A stretch of DNA of 37,027 nucleotides from Bacteroidota bacterium. GTDB taxonomy: Bacteria > Bacteroidota > Ignavibacteria > UBA10030 > UBA8401. Shown one piece after another: positions 1-8,503 of this stretch. The notes beneath the pieces were generated by a model. That model ran no database searches. It was not told where the DNA came from and saw only the letters and a list, made by a program, of their open reading frames with translations. The first letter of the stretch is position 1. Each line of letters starts with the position of its first letter. Made by a program: the position numbers and the translations under genes. The stretch spans positions 1 to 37,027 of the forward strand of contig JAJYOI010000025.1 in assembly GCA_021796275.1 (NCBI GenBank), written 5' to 3'.

Positions 1-412
1 TTTTATTGATGACGACAATCGGTTGAAGATGGAGATCAAGCGACTTCTTCAAAACAAATTTTGTTCCGGGAAGCGGGCCTTCAGCGGCGTCAACAAGCAA
101 GAGAACACCGTCAACCATTTTCAGCGTACGCTCCACTTCGCCGGCAAAATCTGAGTGACCCGGTGTATCAACAATGTTAATCTTATATTTTTTCTTCGAC
201 GCTTTCGACGTATAGAACACAGCGGTGTTCTTCGCGAGAATGGTGATGCCGCGCTCGCGCTCCTGATCATTGGAGTCCATCACGCGCGTTTCGACAACCT
301 GATTTTCCCGGAACGTTCCGGTTTGACGCAGCATATAATCTACGAGCGTTGTTTTGCCATGATCAACATGCGCGATAATGGCGATGTTGCGTATATCTTC
401 CCGATGAATCAT
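1..412 (-). CDS. typA: Ribosome-associated GTPase TypA/BipA (N-terminal part, runs off window)
   Basis: Only the first ~137 codons are in the window; the 3' end lies before position 1. The visible part is a translational GTPase G domain: P-loop AHVDHGKTT at residues 14-22, the switch I block [19 protein letters not shown] (45-63), DTPGH (82-86), and the start of the NKxD motif as the window ends. RVMDSND followed by ITILAKNT, and [14 protein letters not shown], are typical of TypA/BipA rather than LepA or EF-G. TypA is a ribosome-binding GTPase linked to stress, cold growth and late large-subunit assembly. The ATG at 412 sits just after an A-rich purine stretch. A terminator hairpin separates it from the upstream lipoprotein gene, so it is probably its own transcription unit. 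Confidence 0.93.
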   Translation of the reverse strand, partial: MIHREDIRNIAIIAHVDHGKTTLVDYMLRQTGTFRENQVVETRVMDSNDQERERGITILAKNTAVFYTSKASKKKYKINIVDTPGHSDFAGEVERTLKMVDGVLLLVDAAEGPLPGTKFVLKKSLDLHLQPIVVINK

Positions 413-432
413 TTTTTTTCTTTCGCTTACAA

Positions 433-460
433 TAAACAAAATGGCGCCCGCGGCGCCATT
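433..460 (-). terminator. Rho-independent terminator after the lipoprotein gene
   Basis: A perfect 9-bp GC-rich stem, AATGGCGCC (440-448) with GGCGCCATT (452-460) and a 3-nt loop, is followed on the minus strand by TTGTTTATT. It lies between the stop of the lipoprotein gene (509) and the typA start (412), so it would end transcription of the former. Confidence 0.7.
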
Positions 461-508
461 CACTATTGAAAAAGATACGAAATTTTTACCGGTATTCCAA
501 CCACGCAA

Positions 509-1195
509 TTATTGATCGTACTCAAACAGCAAAGAATCAACCGTCACTGTTCCTTCCGGCGGTATGCGCAAACGGCTGCTCACCCAGCGCGGATATTGAA
601 AGTTTCGGTCGTCATCATCATAAATCATCAAACCCCGCACAACAGGAAGAAGGCGTGTTGTGCCATCATCAAAAAGAAACTTTTCCAAATCCCGAAGCGT
701 GCCGAATACGACAATGTCGTCTCCCGGCGCAATCCCTCTGAACGCATCGCCTGCGTTCACTTGAATGGGAAGAGGGTGATCAAGCTGCACTGCCACATTT
801 GCCGCGTGATTGTTGTAATAACTCTCAAGGTAAAACCAATTGTCGGAAGAAGCACCCACCTGCATCAATGCGTTAGACGATTGTCCTGAGTAATGTCCAT
901 AGATTGCAACAATTTTGTTCCGCCATGCACTCTCGTTCTTATACATCTGCGCATTATAGAAATCGTAATAAGCATTTTTGAGAATGTGTGCCATGAGTTC
1001 TTTGTCGTACGGAATCAAAGCGTTTTCCATTTGGCCCGTGGAGTCCTCCAGTGTGGAAACGACCGGCGTACTTTCGTGTTGCGATGCATCGCTAAAGATA
1101 TAATCCGAAACAGTCGAGCAAGAAATAAAGAATAACGGCAGAATGCCAACAAGAACTAACAATTGTGTTGCTGAAAATACTGCTTTCGATTTCAT
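509..1195 (-). CDS. Hypothetical lipoprotein
   Basis: I do not recognise the family. The start at 1195 is chosen over an upstream in-frame codon at 1222 because a strong GGAGG stands 6 nt before it. The N-terminus (MKSKAV, a long hydrophobic stretch, then FFISCS) is a lipoprotein signal with the Cys at about residue 26, so the product is probably a membrane-anchored periplasmic or outer-membrane lipoprotein of 228 aa. The rest is soluble and acidic. A central segment (INGxAF-like 'VNAGDAFRGIAPGDDIVVFGTLRDL') looks like a small OB-fold-type 'function as a barrier/solvent' beta domain, but that is only an impression. It has its own terminator downstream and lies 42 nt after the agmatine deiminase gene, so it may be co-transcribed with it. 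Confidence 0.8.
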   Translation of the reverse strand: MKSKAVFSATQLLVLVGILPLFFISCSTVSDYIFSDASQHESTPVVSTLEDSTGQMENALIPYDKELMAHILKNAYYDFYNAQMYKNESAWRNKIVAIYGHYSGQSSNALMQVGASSDNWFYLESYYNNHAANVAVQLDHPLPIQVNAGDAFRGIAPGDDIVVFGTLRDLEKFLFDDGTTRLLPVVRGLMIYDDDDRNFQYPRWVSSRLRIPPEGTVTVDSLLFEYDQ

Positions 1196-1237
1196 TGGAG
1201 CCTCCTTTCGATAATATGCCAAATGAGAGTTGCCTTC

Positions 1238-2305
1238 TCACCGAACAACAACCATCGGCTCCTGCTGGCTGATACAATGCAATGTGCCGAGCCCCCACAC
1301 TAAATCAAAACAATCAATGCCGATAACAGTTCTCTGCGGAAACTCGCGTTGGAGAATCTCAAGCGCGATCGCGTCCTTCGGATCGCGAAATGTCGGCACT
1401 AATACAACACCGTTTGCAATCAAAAAATTTGCATAACTTGCCGGTTCGCGTTGCAAACCCCCTTGGAGCTGATTGTTGTAAAACATCGGAGCCGGCATTG
1501 GCAATTCGACAACGCGGAACGGCTTGCCATCAAGATCGCGGAGAGAATTCAATCGCGTTAAATTATCCTGAAGAATTTTGTAATTCTCATCAGCCGGATC
1601 GTCTTCAACAACGGCAACAATCGTCGAAGGATTAATAAAACGCGCTGTGTCGTCAATATGTCCGTCCGTATCATCGCCGGCAATGCCTTCATCAATCCAA
1701 AGAATTTTTTCGGCGCCGTAAAAATTGATGAGATAATTTTCGATTTGTGGCTGAGAAAGATTTGGATTGCGGTTCGGATTCAACAGGCACGATTTACTTG
1801 TAAGCAAACAGCCTTTACCGTTGACATCAATCGAACCGCCTTCCATAACAATGCCGGGAGTAAACAACAGCAGATTTCGTGCTTCTGCGATACGCACCGG
1901 AACAACATCATCCAAATCGAACGGTGGATATTTTCCGCCCCACGCGTTGTAGCCCCAATCCACAATTGCCAGCGGCTCCTTCGCTTTCGGATTCACAACA
2001 AATGCCGGACCATGATCGCGGCACCACGCATCGTTTGTCGGAATTGTATACAGCGTAAGCCGCGAACGGTCAATGCCCGCTTTCGTCAGCCGCGTCATCA
2101 CGTCTTCCCGCATGTCGTCATCGTTTACATTGATGTTGACATGCTGAAACTGCGCAAGCGTTTTGACTATTCCGGTGAAGACATCAGGAATCGGTTCGAA
2201 CTTTCCGGGCCATGTGTCTTTGTTGTGAGGCCAGGAAAGCCACGTTGCGGCTTGCGGTTCCCATTCGGCGGGAAAACGGTAGCCTAGTTCTTTCGGAGTT
2301 TTCAT
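1238..2305 (-). CDS. aguA: Agmatine deiminase (peptidylarginine deiminase-like family)
   Basis: Hydrolyses agmatine to N-carbamoylputrescine and ammonia in the arginine-to-putrescine route. The 355 aa length is normal for the family. Guanidino-group-modifying signature residues are present: WCRDHGP at 94-100, EGGS at 155-158, GDDTDGHIDD at 210-219 (catalytic His and Asp), and the nucleophile Cys344 in LHCISQQEP near the C-terminus. The partner enzyme, N-carbamoylputrescine amidase, is encoded just upstream in the same direction, which strongly supports the substrate. The agmatine source (arginine decarboxylase) is not in this window. No strong Shine-Dalgarno precedes the ATG at 2305; the 127-nt gap upstream holds a nested hairpin. 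Confidence 0.93.
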   Translation of the reverse strand: MKTPKELGYRFPAEWEPQAATWLSWPHNKDTWPGKFEPIPDVFTGIVKTLAQFQHVNINVNDDDMREDVMTRLTKAGIDRSRLTLYTIPTNDAWCRDHGPAFVVNPKAKEPLAIVDWGYNAWGGKYPPFDLDDVVPVRIAEARNLLLFTPGIVMEGGSIDVNGKGCLLTSKSCLLNPNRNPNLSQPQIENYLINFYGAEKILWIDEGIAGDDTDGHIDDTARFINPSTIVAVVEDDPADENYKILQDNLTRLNSLRDLDGKPFRVVELPMPAPMFYNNQLQGGLQREPASYANFLIANGVVLVPTFRDPKDAIALEILQREFPQRTVIGIDCFDLVWGLGTLHCISQQEPMVVVR

Positions 2306-2330
2306 AGCTGTTGAGCCACGAATGAAAAGC

Positions 2331-2397
2331 GAATCGGTGAATGGTGAAACGGAGAATGGGAGAATCTCCGATTCACCTGTCGCCCTTTCCCCGATTC
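2331..2397. repeat. Nested inverted repeat between aguB and aguA
   Basis: Three stacked arm pairs: GAATCGG (2331-2337) with CCGATTC (2391-2397), GGTGAAT (2336-2342) with ATTCACC (2371-2377), and CGGAGA (2350-2355) with TCTCCG (2365-2370). The first two overlap slightly, so they are alternatives. No U-tract follows, so this looks more like a palindromic intergenic repeat or mRNA-stability hairpin than a terminator. Confidence 0.5.
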
Positions 2398-2432
2398 AGT
2401 TTTGTTTGAACCTGTCTTAGTGGTAAAAAAAC

Positions 2433-3323
2433 TCAATCAAGAAATCGTTTGGTAATACCTTCATAGGCATCAATTCTCCGGTCGCGGAGAAACGGCCAGT
2501 GCATTCGCGTCGCGTTAGATTGCGAGAGATCAACTTCAACAACATTCACTTCTTCCTTGTCGTGCGACGCCTGAAAGACCAATTCGCCAAACGTGTTTGC
2601 GACGAGCGACGCTCCCCAAAAATTGATGTTCCCTTCTTTCCCGACGCGATTCACCGCCACAACCGGAACGCCGTTCGCAATTGCGTGTGCACGCTGAATC
2701 ATCTGCCATGCCTGAAATTGATTCGTGCAGACGTTCGGGTCCTCTCCTTCCGCCCAACCAATCGCTGTCGGATAAAAAAGAATTTCTGCGCCGGCAAGCG
2801 CCGTCAACCGCGCTGCTTCCGGATACCATTGATCCCAACACACCAGCACGCCGATTTTCCCGAAACACGTTTGCCAGCTTTTAAAACCGAGATCGCCTGG
2901 CGCAAAATAAAATTTTTCATAAAACGAAGGATCGTCCGGAACGTGCATCTTGCGGTATTTCCCGAGATATTTTCCATCGGCATCAATAATTGCCGCCGTG
3001 TTGTGGTACACGCCTTCCGCCCGTTTCTCAAACAGCGATGCAATAATCACGACGCCGGTTTCTTTTGCGACGGCTTGCAATTCTTCCGTTGATTTTCCGG
3101 GAATCGGCTCCGCGAGTGCAAATGCGTCGTAATCTTCCTTAATGCAAAAATATTTCGAACGAAATAATTCTTCCAAACAAATGATGTTCGCCCCTTTTTT
3201 AGCCGCTTCACGAACTCCGGCGACTGCCTTTTCCATATTCTGAACGGGATCATCGCCGCACTTTGTCTGCACCAAGCCGATTTTCACGATTCGATTTAAA
3301 GAATCCTTTGCATCCGATGTCAT
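2433..3323 (-). CDS. aguB: N-carbamoylputrescine amidase (nitrilase superfamily)
   Basis: Converts N-carbamoylputrescine to putrescine, CO2 and ammonia. The 296 aa product carries the carbon-nitrogen hydrolase triad: Glu in CLEELF (51-52), Lys125 in YRKMHVPDD, and Cys162 in VLVCWDQWYPEAAR. The WDQWYPE context and the LFEKRAEGVYHNTAAIIDADG segment match the plant/bacterial N-carbamoylputrescine amidase subgroup. The ATG at 3323 overlaps the fabF stop as ATGA and has AGGAAAG just upstream, so translation is coupled to fabF. aguA follows 127 nt downstream. The pairing with agmatine deiminase makes the substrate assignment firm. Confidence 0.93.
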   Translation of the reverse strand: MTSDAKDSLNRIVKIGLVQTKCGDDPVQNMEKAVAGVREAAKKGANIICLEELFRSKYFCIKEDYDAFALAEPIPGKSTEELQAVAKETGVVIIASLFEKRAEGVYHNTAAIIDADGKYLGKYRKMHVPDDPSFYEKFYFAPGDLGFKSWQTCFGKIGVLVCWDQWYPEAARLTALAGAEILFYPTAIGWAEGEDPNVCTNQFQAWQMIQRAHAIANGVPVVAVNRVGKEGNINFWGASLVANTFGELVFQASHDKEEVNVVEVDLSQSNATRMHWPFLRDRRIDAYEGITKRFLD

Positions 3324-4570
3324 ATTCTTTCCTGCTTCTCTACCCGTTCAAAACAGACTGTTGCGTTGGTGCCGCCAAAACCGAAACCGTTCGACAACGC
3401 GTAGTTGATCTTTTTCTTTCGCGCCGTATTCGGAACGTAATCAAGGTCGCATTCGGGGTCGGGCGTATCGAGATTGATCGTCGGCGGAAGAATTCCTTCA
3501 TAGAGCGCAAGCACGGTGAATGCTGCTTCGATTGCCCCCGCCGCACCGAGCAGGTGTCCCGTCATAGATTTTGTCGAACTGATTGCCAGCTCTTTCGCAT
3601 GCGAATTGAAGACGAGCTTTACCGCTCTCGTTTCGGCAGCATCGCCAAGTTCGGTTGATGTGCCGTGCGCATTGATGTAGTCAATTTGTTCCGGTTTCAA
3701 GCCGGCATATTCAATTGCGCGTTTCATTGCAAGCTGTGCGCCTTCGCCGTTTTCCGGCGGCGCGGTAACGTGAAACGCGTCGGCACTCATGCCGCAGCTT
3801 AACATGCGGGCGTACATTCTCGCGCCGCGTCGCCGCGCAAATTCTTCTTCTTCAAGAATCAAAATTCCTGCGCCTTCGCTGAGAACAAATCCGTCACGAT
3901 CTTTATCAAACGGACGCGACGCTCGCGACGGTTCATCGTTGCGCTTCGACATCGCTTTTGCAGAACAAAATCCTGCGAAACCCAACTCCGCAATTGAAGC
4001 CTCCGCGCCGCCGACAATCATCACATCCGCTTCACCGCGCCGTATTGTGTGAAACCCATCGGCGATAGCGTGATTACCTGTCGCGCATGCCGAAACGACG
4101 GCGTAGTTCGGTCCGCGCGCGCCTGTGCGAATTGCGAGATACCCTGACGCCATATTGATAATCGCACCGGGAATGAAAAACGGCGTCACGTAGCGCGGTC
4201 CATCTTTTGCCAGCATCAATGTTGTGTCGGTAATACTGATAAGTCCGCCGATGCCCGAGCCGATGATGATGCCGACCCGCTCTGAATTTTCCGGCGTGAC
4301 ATCAAGTTGCGCATCTTTCAATGCATCGAGCGCGGCACCGGTTGCATAATGATTGAAGAGATCGAAGCGGCGAATTTCTTTCGGCTCAAAATATTTTTTC
4401 GCATCGAATCCCTTCACTTCGCCGGCAATGCGCGTAGGATATCTTTCAACCGAAAAGCGCGTGACGGGACCGATGCCTGATTGTCCGGCAATGCATGCTT
4501 TCCACGATTCTTCTGTGGAAATTCCAAGCGGTGTAATCAGCCCGATACCTGTAACAACAACGTTCCGCAT
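3320..4570 (-). CDS. fabF: 3-oxoacyl-[acyl-carrier-protein] synthase II
   Basis: Condenses acyl-ACP with malonyl-ACP in fatty acid elongation. The 416 aa length is standard. The active-site Cys162 lies in VSACATGNHAI, His302 in NAHGTSTELGD, Lys334 in SSTKSMTGHLLGAAG, with the second catalytic His at 339; the C-terminal ALSNGFGFGGTNATV loop is also present. The ATG at 4570 has GAAGGA 6 nt upstream, a good ribosome binding site. It overlaps aguB by 4 nt, an unusual but clear coupling of a lipid gene with a polyamine gene. No acpP or other fab gene is adjacent. Confidence 0.95.
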   Translation of the reverse strand: MRNVVVTGIGLITPLGISTEESWKACIAGQSGIGPVTRFSVERYPTRIAGEVKGFDAKKYFEPKEIRRFDLFNHYATGAALDALKDAQLDVTPENSERVGIIIGSGIGGLISITDTTLMLAKDGPRYVTPFFIPGAIINMASGYLAIRTGARGPNYAVVSACATGNHAIADGFHTIRRGEADVMIVGGAEASIAELGFAGFCSAKAMSKRNDEPSRASRPFDKDRDGFVLSEGAGILILEEEEFARRRGARMYARMLSCGMSADAFHVTAPPENGEGAQLAMKRAIEYAGLKPEQIDYINAHGTSTELGDAAETRAVKLVFNSHAKELAISSTKSMTGHLLGAAGAIEAAFTVLALYEGILPPTINLDTPDPECDLDYVPNTARKKKINYALSNGFGFGGTNATVCFERVEKQERI

Positions 4571-4698
4571 AGCTTGTCCTTCCCTGGTGTGAATGGGTGC
4601 TCAGCTTCCTTTTCGCAGGACAGCGATTCGAAAAAAGATAGGGGAAATTCCTTCGTGAAACAAGTTGAAAACCCCCATGGGGACGAGGCAATGAAAAA

Positions 4699-5631
4699 TC
4701 ATTCTGTGATCACTCGCGCTCCTTCATTCTCTATATTCATGACTTCATACGATGCTTCGCTTTTATGTGTTGCAAATGCTTTTACCATCGCCTTGCCGAT
4801 TTCATTTTCATTGGAAACCGTAAAACAGAACACTGTTGGTCCGGCGCCGCTGATGTTAAATGAAATCGCGCCCGCATCGAGCGCCGCTTTCTTCACATCG
4901 TCAAATCCCGGAATAAGCGACGCACGGTACCGCTCGTGAAGAGCATCCTCTGTCGAGTACCTCAGAGCCTCAATGTCACCGTGAATGAATGCCGCGACAA
5001 GCGACGCGACGTTTTCAATATTTCGCACAGCATCTTTCAGCAAGATATCTTTGGGGAGAATCTGGCGTGCTTGTTTCGTCAATACCTGAAAGTGCGGGCT
5101 GCATGCAACAACGGAGAGCGGTGCACCAATTTTCACGCTTCGGCAGCGCACCGCTCCGTTATCAAAACAATTGATCGTCAATCCGCCCATAAGCGCCGCC
5201 GAAACATTGTCCGGGTGTCCTTCAATCTTCACCGCAATGTTCAGCATTTCATCCCGTAATAATTTTGCCTTGAGAATTTCGTTGGCAAGAAAAACGCCGC
5301 CGCTGATTGCCGCGCCGCTTCCGCCAAGTCCGCCGCAGGAAGGAATTCCGTTGTTCAACAAAATTTTAATCGAAGGAAGCACGGCACCGATATGTTGCGC
5401 AACGGCAAGCATTCCTTGGTAAACAAGATTTGCTTTGTCTCTGGCAATGTGTTCAGCGCCGTTTCCTTTCACAACAATTTCCGGAGAGTTTTCAGACTCA
5501 GTCTGATCAGCGTGCAGCTGATTCGTTTCAACAACCTCGCCGGAGATTTCAAGATAGCGGTTCAGCGCTAAACCGAGCGTGTCGAAGCCGGGACCTAAAT
5601 TTGAGGTTGATGCTGGGATTTTGATTTTCAT
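4699..5631 (-). CDS. thrB: Homoserine kinase
   Basis: Phosphorylates homoserine to O-phosphohomoserine, the substrate of the threonine synthase encoded upstream. The 310 aa GHMP-kinase protein has the N-terminal PASTSNLGPGFDTLGLAL motif (residues 6-23), the ATP-binding loop GIPSCGGLGGSGAAISGG (95-112) and the C-terminal ISGAGPTVFC motif. It is the last gene of lysC-thrC-thrB. An 80-nt gap with a palindromic repeat separates it from thrC, and no strong Shine-Dalgarno is visible at the ATG (5631). Expression is probably governed by the threonine attenuator in front of lysC. Confidence 0.95.
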   Translation of the reverse strand: MKIKIPASTSNLGPGFDTLGLALNRYLEISGEVVETNQLHADQTESENSPEIVVKGNGAEHIARDKANLVYQGMLAVAQHIGAVLPSIKILLNNGIPSCGGLGGSGAAISGGVFLANEILKAKLLRDEMLNIAVKIEGHPDNVSAALMGGLTINCFDNGAVRCRSVKIGAPLSVVACSPHFQVLTKQARQILPKDILLKDAVRNIENVASLVAAFIHGDIEALRYSTEDALHERYRASLIPGFDDVKKAALDAGAISFNISGAGPTVFCFTVSNENEIGKAMVKAFATHKSEASYEVMNIENEGARVITE

Positions 5632-5653
5632 GTTTTGTGCAATAAATATTTCA

Positions 5654-5716
5654 TTGCGTCATAGCACCTTTGCGGTAAAACCTTTTTCTTCACCGCAATG
5701 ACGCAAAGCCGCTATG
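5654..5716. repeat. REP-like palindromic element between thrC and thrB
   Basis: TTGCGTCA (5654-5661) pairs with TGACGCAA (5699-5706), and TTGCGGT (5670-5676) pairs with ACCGCAA (5692-5698); an 8-nt bulge lies on one side. The right arm (CTTCACCGCAATGACGCAAAG) closely matches an element in front of the RND pump at 21261, so this is a dispersed repeat family. It reaches into the thrC stop codon. Confidence 0.65.
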
Positions 5717-6995
5717 ATATAAATAGAAATTTTTTTACGTCCTCAATCATTGCTTCAATCTCCACCGGCGGATTTGCAAGCGGACGGTGATTGTTGAAAT
5801 GATAATCTACAATGGCTTGCGGGTCTTTCAGAATATTGCCGGTGAGAATGCCGACAATGGTTTCGTCGTGTTTGATCGTTCCGTTTCCTGCAAGTTTTCT
5901 GATTCCTGCAACGGTAGCGCATGATGAAGGCTCGGCACCGATGCCGGCAGAATCGACGCGTGCTTTTGCTTCAAGAATTTCTTCATCGCTGACGCTTTCG
6001 ACAATGCCGTTTGTCCACTTGAGCGAGCGCACCGCTTTCGAATAATTTACCGGATTTCCAATTCGAATCGCTGTTGCAATCGTCTCCGCCTTTTGCGGGA
6101 TCAAATTCTTAAATCCATTTTTGAATGCTGTGTAAAACGGACTTGCACCTTGCGCTTGGATGACGGCGAAGCGCGGCATTACATCAATAAATCCGAGTTG
6201 ATGAAATTCGCGCAGCGCTTTCCCGAACGCACTTGTGTTGCCGAGATTTCCACCGGGAAAAATGAACCAATCCGGCATCTTCCAGCCGAGCTGCATCAAC
6301 GTTTCCCAGATAATTGTCTTCTGTCCTTCAAGTCGAAACGGGTTGATCGAGTTAAGCGGATAGGCGCTCAGTTTTTCCTGAGCATCTTGAATCAATGTCA
6401 TACATGTATCGAAGTCGCCGTTCACGACGAGCGTCTTCGCGCCGTACGCCAGCGCCTGTGAAATTTTCCCGATCGCAACATTGCCCTTGGGAATCAGCAC
6501 GATACCGGTGATGCCCGCTTCGGACGCATACGCCGCAAGCGACGCCGATGTATTGCCGGTGGATGCGCACGTGACTGCGTTCACGTTCAACTCTTTTGCC
6601 TGAGTTACCGCAACCGTCATACCGCGATCTTTGAACGATCCCGTCGGATTTTCACCTTCGTGCTTTAAGAAAAGATTTCTCACTGACAGCCATTGTGAAA
6701 GTTTTCGATTGCGGTAGAGGCGCGTATTTCCTTCCTGTTTAGAAATAATTTTCTCATCAGAAACGGCAGGCAGCACAAGCTCCTTGAATTTCCACACTCC
6801 GCCGCTCGGCTGATTGCTCAATGTTAATTGCCGTTCTTCAAAAAATTTCCGCGAGAGCGAAAAGCTTTTTTTAAGCTTTTCTAGGTCGTGAGCAACATCG
6901 AGAAGATTTCCGCACGTGCAGGTAAATCGAATATCCGACAACGGAAATTCTTTTCCGCACGCGACGCATTTCAACAATGATAACACTGGCGCCAT
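5712..6995 (-). CDS. thrC: Threonine synthase (PLP-dependent)
   Basis: Converts O-phosphohomoserine to threonine. The protein starts with a small Cys4 zinc ribbon (CVACG at 10-14, CTCGN at 26-30) and continues as a fold-type II PLP enzyme. The PLP lysine is Lys122 in ENPTGSFKDRGM, and CASTGNTSASLAAYA is the phosphate-binding loop. I chose the ATG at 6995, which has AAGGA 10 nt before it. An in-frame ATG at 7004 has the AAGGA too close, and a TTG at 7019 would overlap lysC. The 427 aa length fits the zinc-ribbon threonine synthases of diverse bacteria. It lies directly downstream of lysC in the same operon. Confidence 0.94.
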   Translation of the reverse strand: MAPVLSLLKCVACGKEFPLSDIRFTCTCGNLLDVAHDLEKLKKSFSLSRKFFEERQLTLSNQPSGGVWKFKELVLPAVSDEKIISKQEGNTRLYRNRKLSQWLSVRNLFLKHEGENPTGSFKDRGMTVAVTQAKELNVNAVTCASTGNTSASLAAYASEAGITGIVLIPKGNVAIGKISQALAYGAKTLVVNGDFDTCMTLIQDAQEKLSAYPLNSINPFRLEGQKTIIWETLMQLGWKMPDWFIFPGGNLGNTSAFGKALREFHQLGFIDVMPRFAVIQAQGASPFYTAFKNGFKNLIPQKAETIATAIRIGNPVNYSKAVRSLKWTNGIVESVSDEEILEAKARVDSAGIGAEPSSCATVAGIRKLAGNGTIKHDETIVGILTGNILKDPQAIVDYHFNNHRPLANPPVEIEAMIEDVKKFLFIS

Positions 6996-7015
6996 TTTTC
7001 TCATTTCCTTAAAAT

Positions 7016-8410
7016 TCAATTCAGATGAAAGACGTCGTGAATTGCCTGCACAGCTTTCCTCACTTCCGCCTGCTTCACCACAAATGAAATATTCAATTCC
7101 GATGAACCCTGAGCGATTGCGACAAGATTGACATCGGCATTTGCAACAGCGGTAAACGTTTTGCCCGCGATGCCGCGTGTTCCCTTCATTCCTTCACCGA
7201 CAATAGCAACAATAGAAACCTGATCTTCCACGGTAATGTCGTCAATCATTTTTCTTGCAAGATCGATGTCGAATTCTTTTCGCAGTTCGGCGAGCGCTCT
7301 TTCACAATCTTTTTGTGGCACGACGAAACACACATTGTGCTCGGACGATGCTTGCGAAATCATCATCACATTCACGCCAACGCGCGCAAGCGACGAAAAG
7401 ATTCGCGCAGAAACGCCGGGCACGCCCATCATGCCGTTCCCTTCAATTGAAACAATGCTGAGATGATCAATGGAGGTAATGTTCTTGACAACAGAACCGG
7501 AGCTGCCGCTTTTTTTCGAAATCAATGTTCCGGCGTAGGACGGATTAAATGTATTTTTGATGCGAATCGGAATATTCTTTTCGATTGCCGGCATCATCGT
7601 CTTTGGGTGAATGACCTTCGCGCCGAAGTACGACATTTCTGCCGCTTCCCGGTAAGAAATTTCCGGAAGCACTTTTGCTCCATTCACGTACCGCGGATCG
7701 GCGGTCATCACGCCATCAACATCCGTCCAAATCCAAATTTCATCAGCATCGAGTGCGGCACCAACGATTGAGCCGGTGTAATCGGAACCGCTGCGGCCCA
7801 GCGTCGTGGTGATGCAGTCGTCCGTGGTTGCAATAAAGCCGGTAATCACAGGAACAATGCCCTGTTCGACTTTTGGCAAGAGAAGTGTTTGAATGTTTCG
7901 ATTTGTGACATCAAAATCCACCGATGCTTCGCCAAAATGATGATCGGTGCGGATGAGCGTCCGCGCATCAACAAATTCAACGGGCACGTTATAGTCTTTC
8001 AAGAGCGCCGCAAGCTGCAGACACGATAAAATCTCTCCGTACGATGCAATTGCATCGAGCGAACGCGAGCTGAGTTCTTTCAGCAGGCTGACGCCGCGGT
8101 ATAAATTTGCCAACTCTTCAATCAGCGTTGTCTGATTATTGATCAATTCTCTGTGGCGTGCGGCATCTTTGAGAAGTGTATTGGCAACATTGAGATGCTT
8201 TTCTTTCAGCGACTCAATATTTTTTTTCACCGCTTCCGCATCGCGATGGAGAGCGTGCGTTGCAGTTTCAAGAAGAAGATTTGTCACGCCGCTCATTGCC
8301 GATGCGACAACGACCGGGCGCTCCGGTACATAGCTTTGAACAATTGACGCGACATCCTGCAGCCGTTGAAGGTCGCCGACGGAGGTTCCACCGAATTTCA
8401 TCGTAATCAT
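7016..8410 (-). CDS. lysC: Aspartate kinase (monofunctional)
   Basis: First enzyme of the aspartate family pathway (Lys, Met, Thr). The 464 aa product begins MITMKFGGTSVGD, the kinase nucleotide-binding signature. It continues with TTLGRSGSDYTGSIVGAAL and ends in two ACT regulatory domains (SIVSIEGNGMMGVPGVSARIF and SIVAIVGEGMKGTRGIAGKTF), so feedback inhibition is likely. There is no homoserine dehydrogenase fusion. The ATG at 8410 is 9 nt after AAGGA. The frame is open further upstream, to 8503, but that stretch is the attenuator hairpin and not protein-like. A 6-bp CCTGCC/GGCAGG hairpin (8431-8446) lies just before the ribosome site. Confidence 0.94.
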   Translation of the reverse strand: MITMKFGGTSVGDLQRLQDVASIVQSYVPERPVVVASAMSGVTNLLLETATHALHRDAEAVKKNIESLKEKHLNVANTLLKDAARHRELINNQTTLIEELANLYRGVSLLKELSSRSLDAIASYGEILSCLQLAALLKDYNVPVEFVDARTLIRTDHHFGEASVDFDVTNRNIQTLLLPKVEQGIVPVITGFIATTDDCITTTLGRSGSDYTGSIVGAALDADEIWIWTDVDGVMTADPRYVNGAKVLPEISYREAAEMSYFGAKVIHPKTMMPAIEKNIPIRIKNTFNPSYAGTLISKKSGSSGSVVKNITSIDHLSIVSIEGNGMMGVPGVSARIFSSLARVGVNVMMISQASSEHNVCFVVPQKDCERALAELRKEFDIDLARKMIDDITVEDQVSIVAIVGEGMKGTRGIAGKTFTAVANADVNLVAIAQGSSELNISFVVKQAEVRKAVQAIHDVFHLN

Positions 8411-8430
8411 CTTGTGAATTCCTTTTTGCA

Positions 8431-8446
8431 CCTGCCTTCGGGCAGG
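8431..8446. repeat. Short GGCAGG palindrome in the lysC 5' leader
   Basis: CCTGCC (8431-8436) and GGCAGG (8441-8446) are separated by TTCG. Similar GC-rich hairpins cluster at 33361-33455, so this belongs to a dispersed palindrome type. It lies between the attenuator U-tract and the lysC Shine-Dalgarno. Confidence 0.6.
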
Positions 8447-8448
8447 CA

Positions 8449-8485
8449 ATAAAAAAGCCTCGAGAGTTTCCTTCGAGGCTTCGTG
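8449..8485 (-). terminator. Attenuator terminator of the lysC-thrC-thrB operon
   Basis: On the minus strand a perfect 9-bp stem, AAGCCTCGA (8473-8481) with TCGAGGCTT (8455-8463) and a 9-nt loop, runs straight into a T-run (8456-8449). This is a textbook intrinsic terminator, yet it stands between a short leader ORF and the lysC start. Its 5' arm is part of a 14-nt block (8472-8485, CACGAAGCCTCGAA) complementary to the 3' part of the leader ORF (8514-8529). That gives an alternative antiterminator helix of 14 base pairs with two single-C bulges. Terminator and antiterminator cannot form together. The predicted logic is that ribosomes stalled at Thr codons permit the antiterminator and lysC-thrC-thrB transcription. 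Confidence 0.85.
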
Positions 8486-8503
8486 AACTAATGTCCTAAA
8501 CAA

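Noticed and set aside
4660-4690. Terminator between thrB and fabF (CCCCATGGGG)
   Set aside because: The palindrome has no loop and only a short T-run, so it is not a convincing intrinsic terminator.
8411-8503. In-frame upstream extension of lysC to 8503
   Set aside because: The extra 31 codons consist of the attenuator hairpin and the GGCAGG palindrome, are not protein-like, and the ATG at 8410 has a proper AAGGA.
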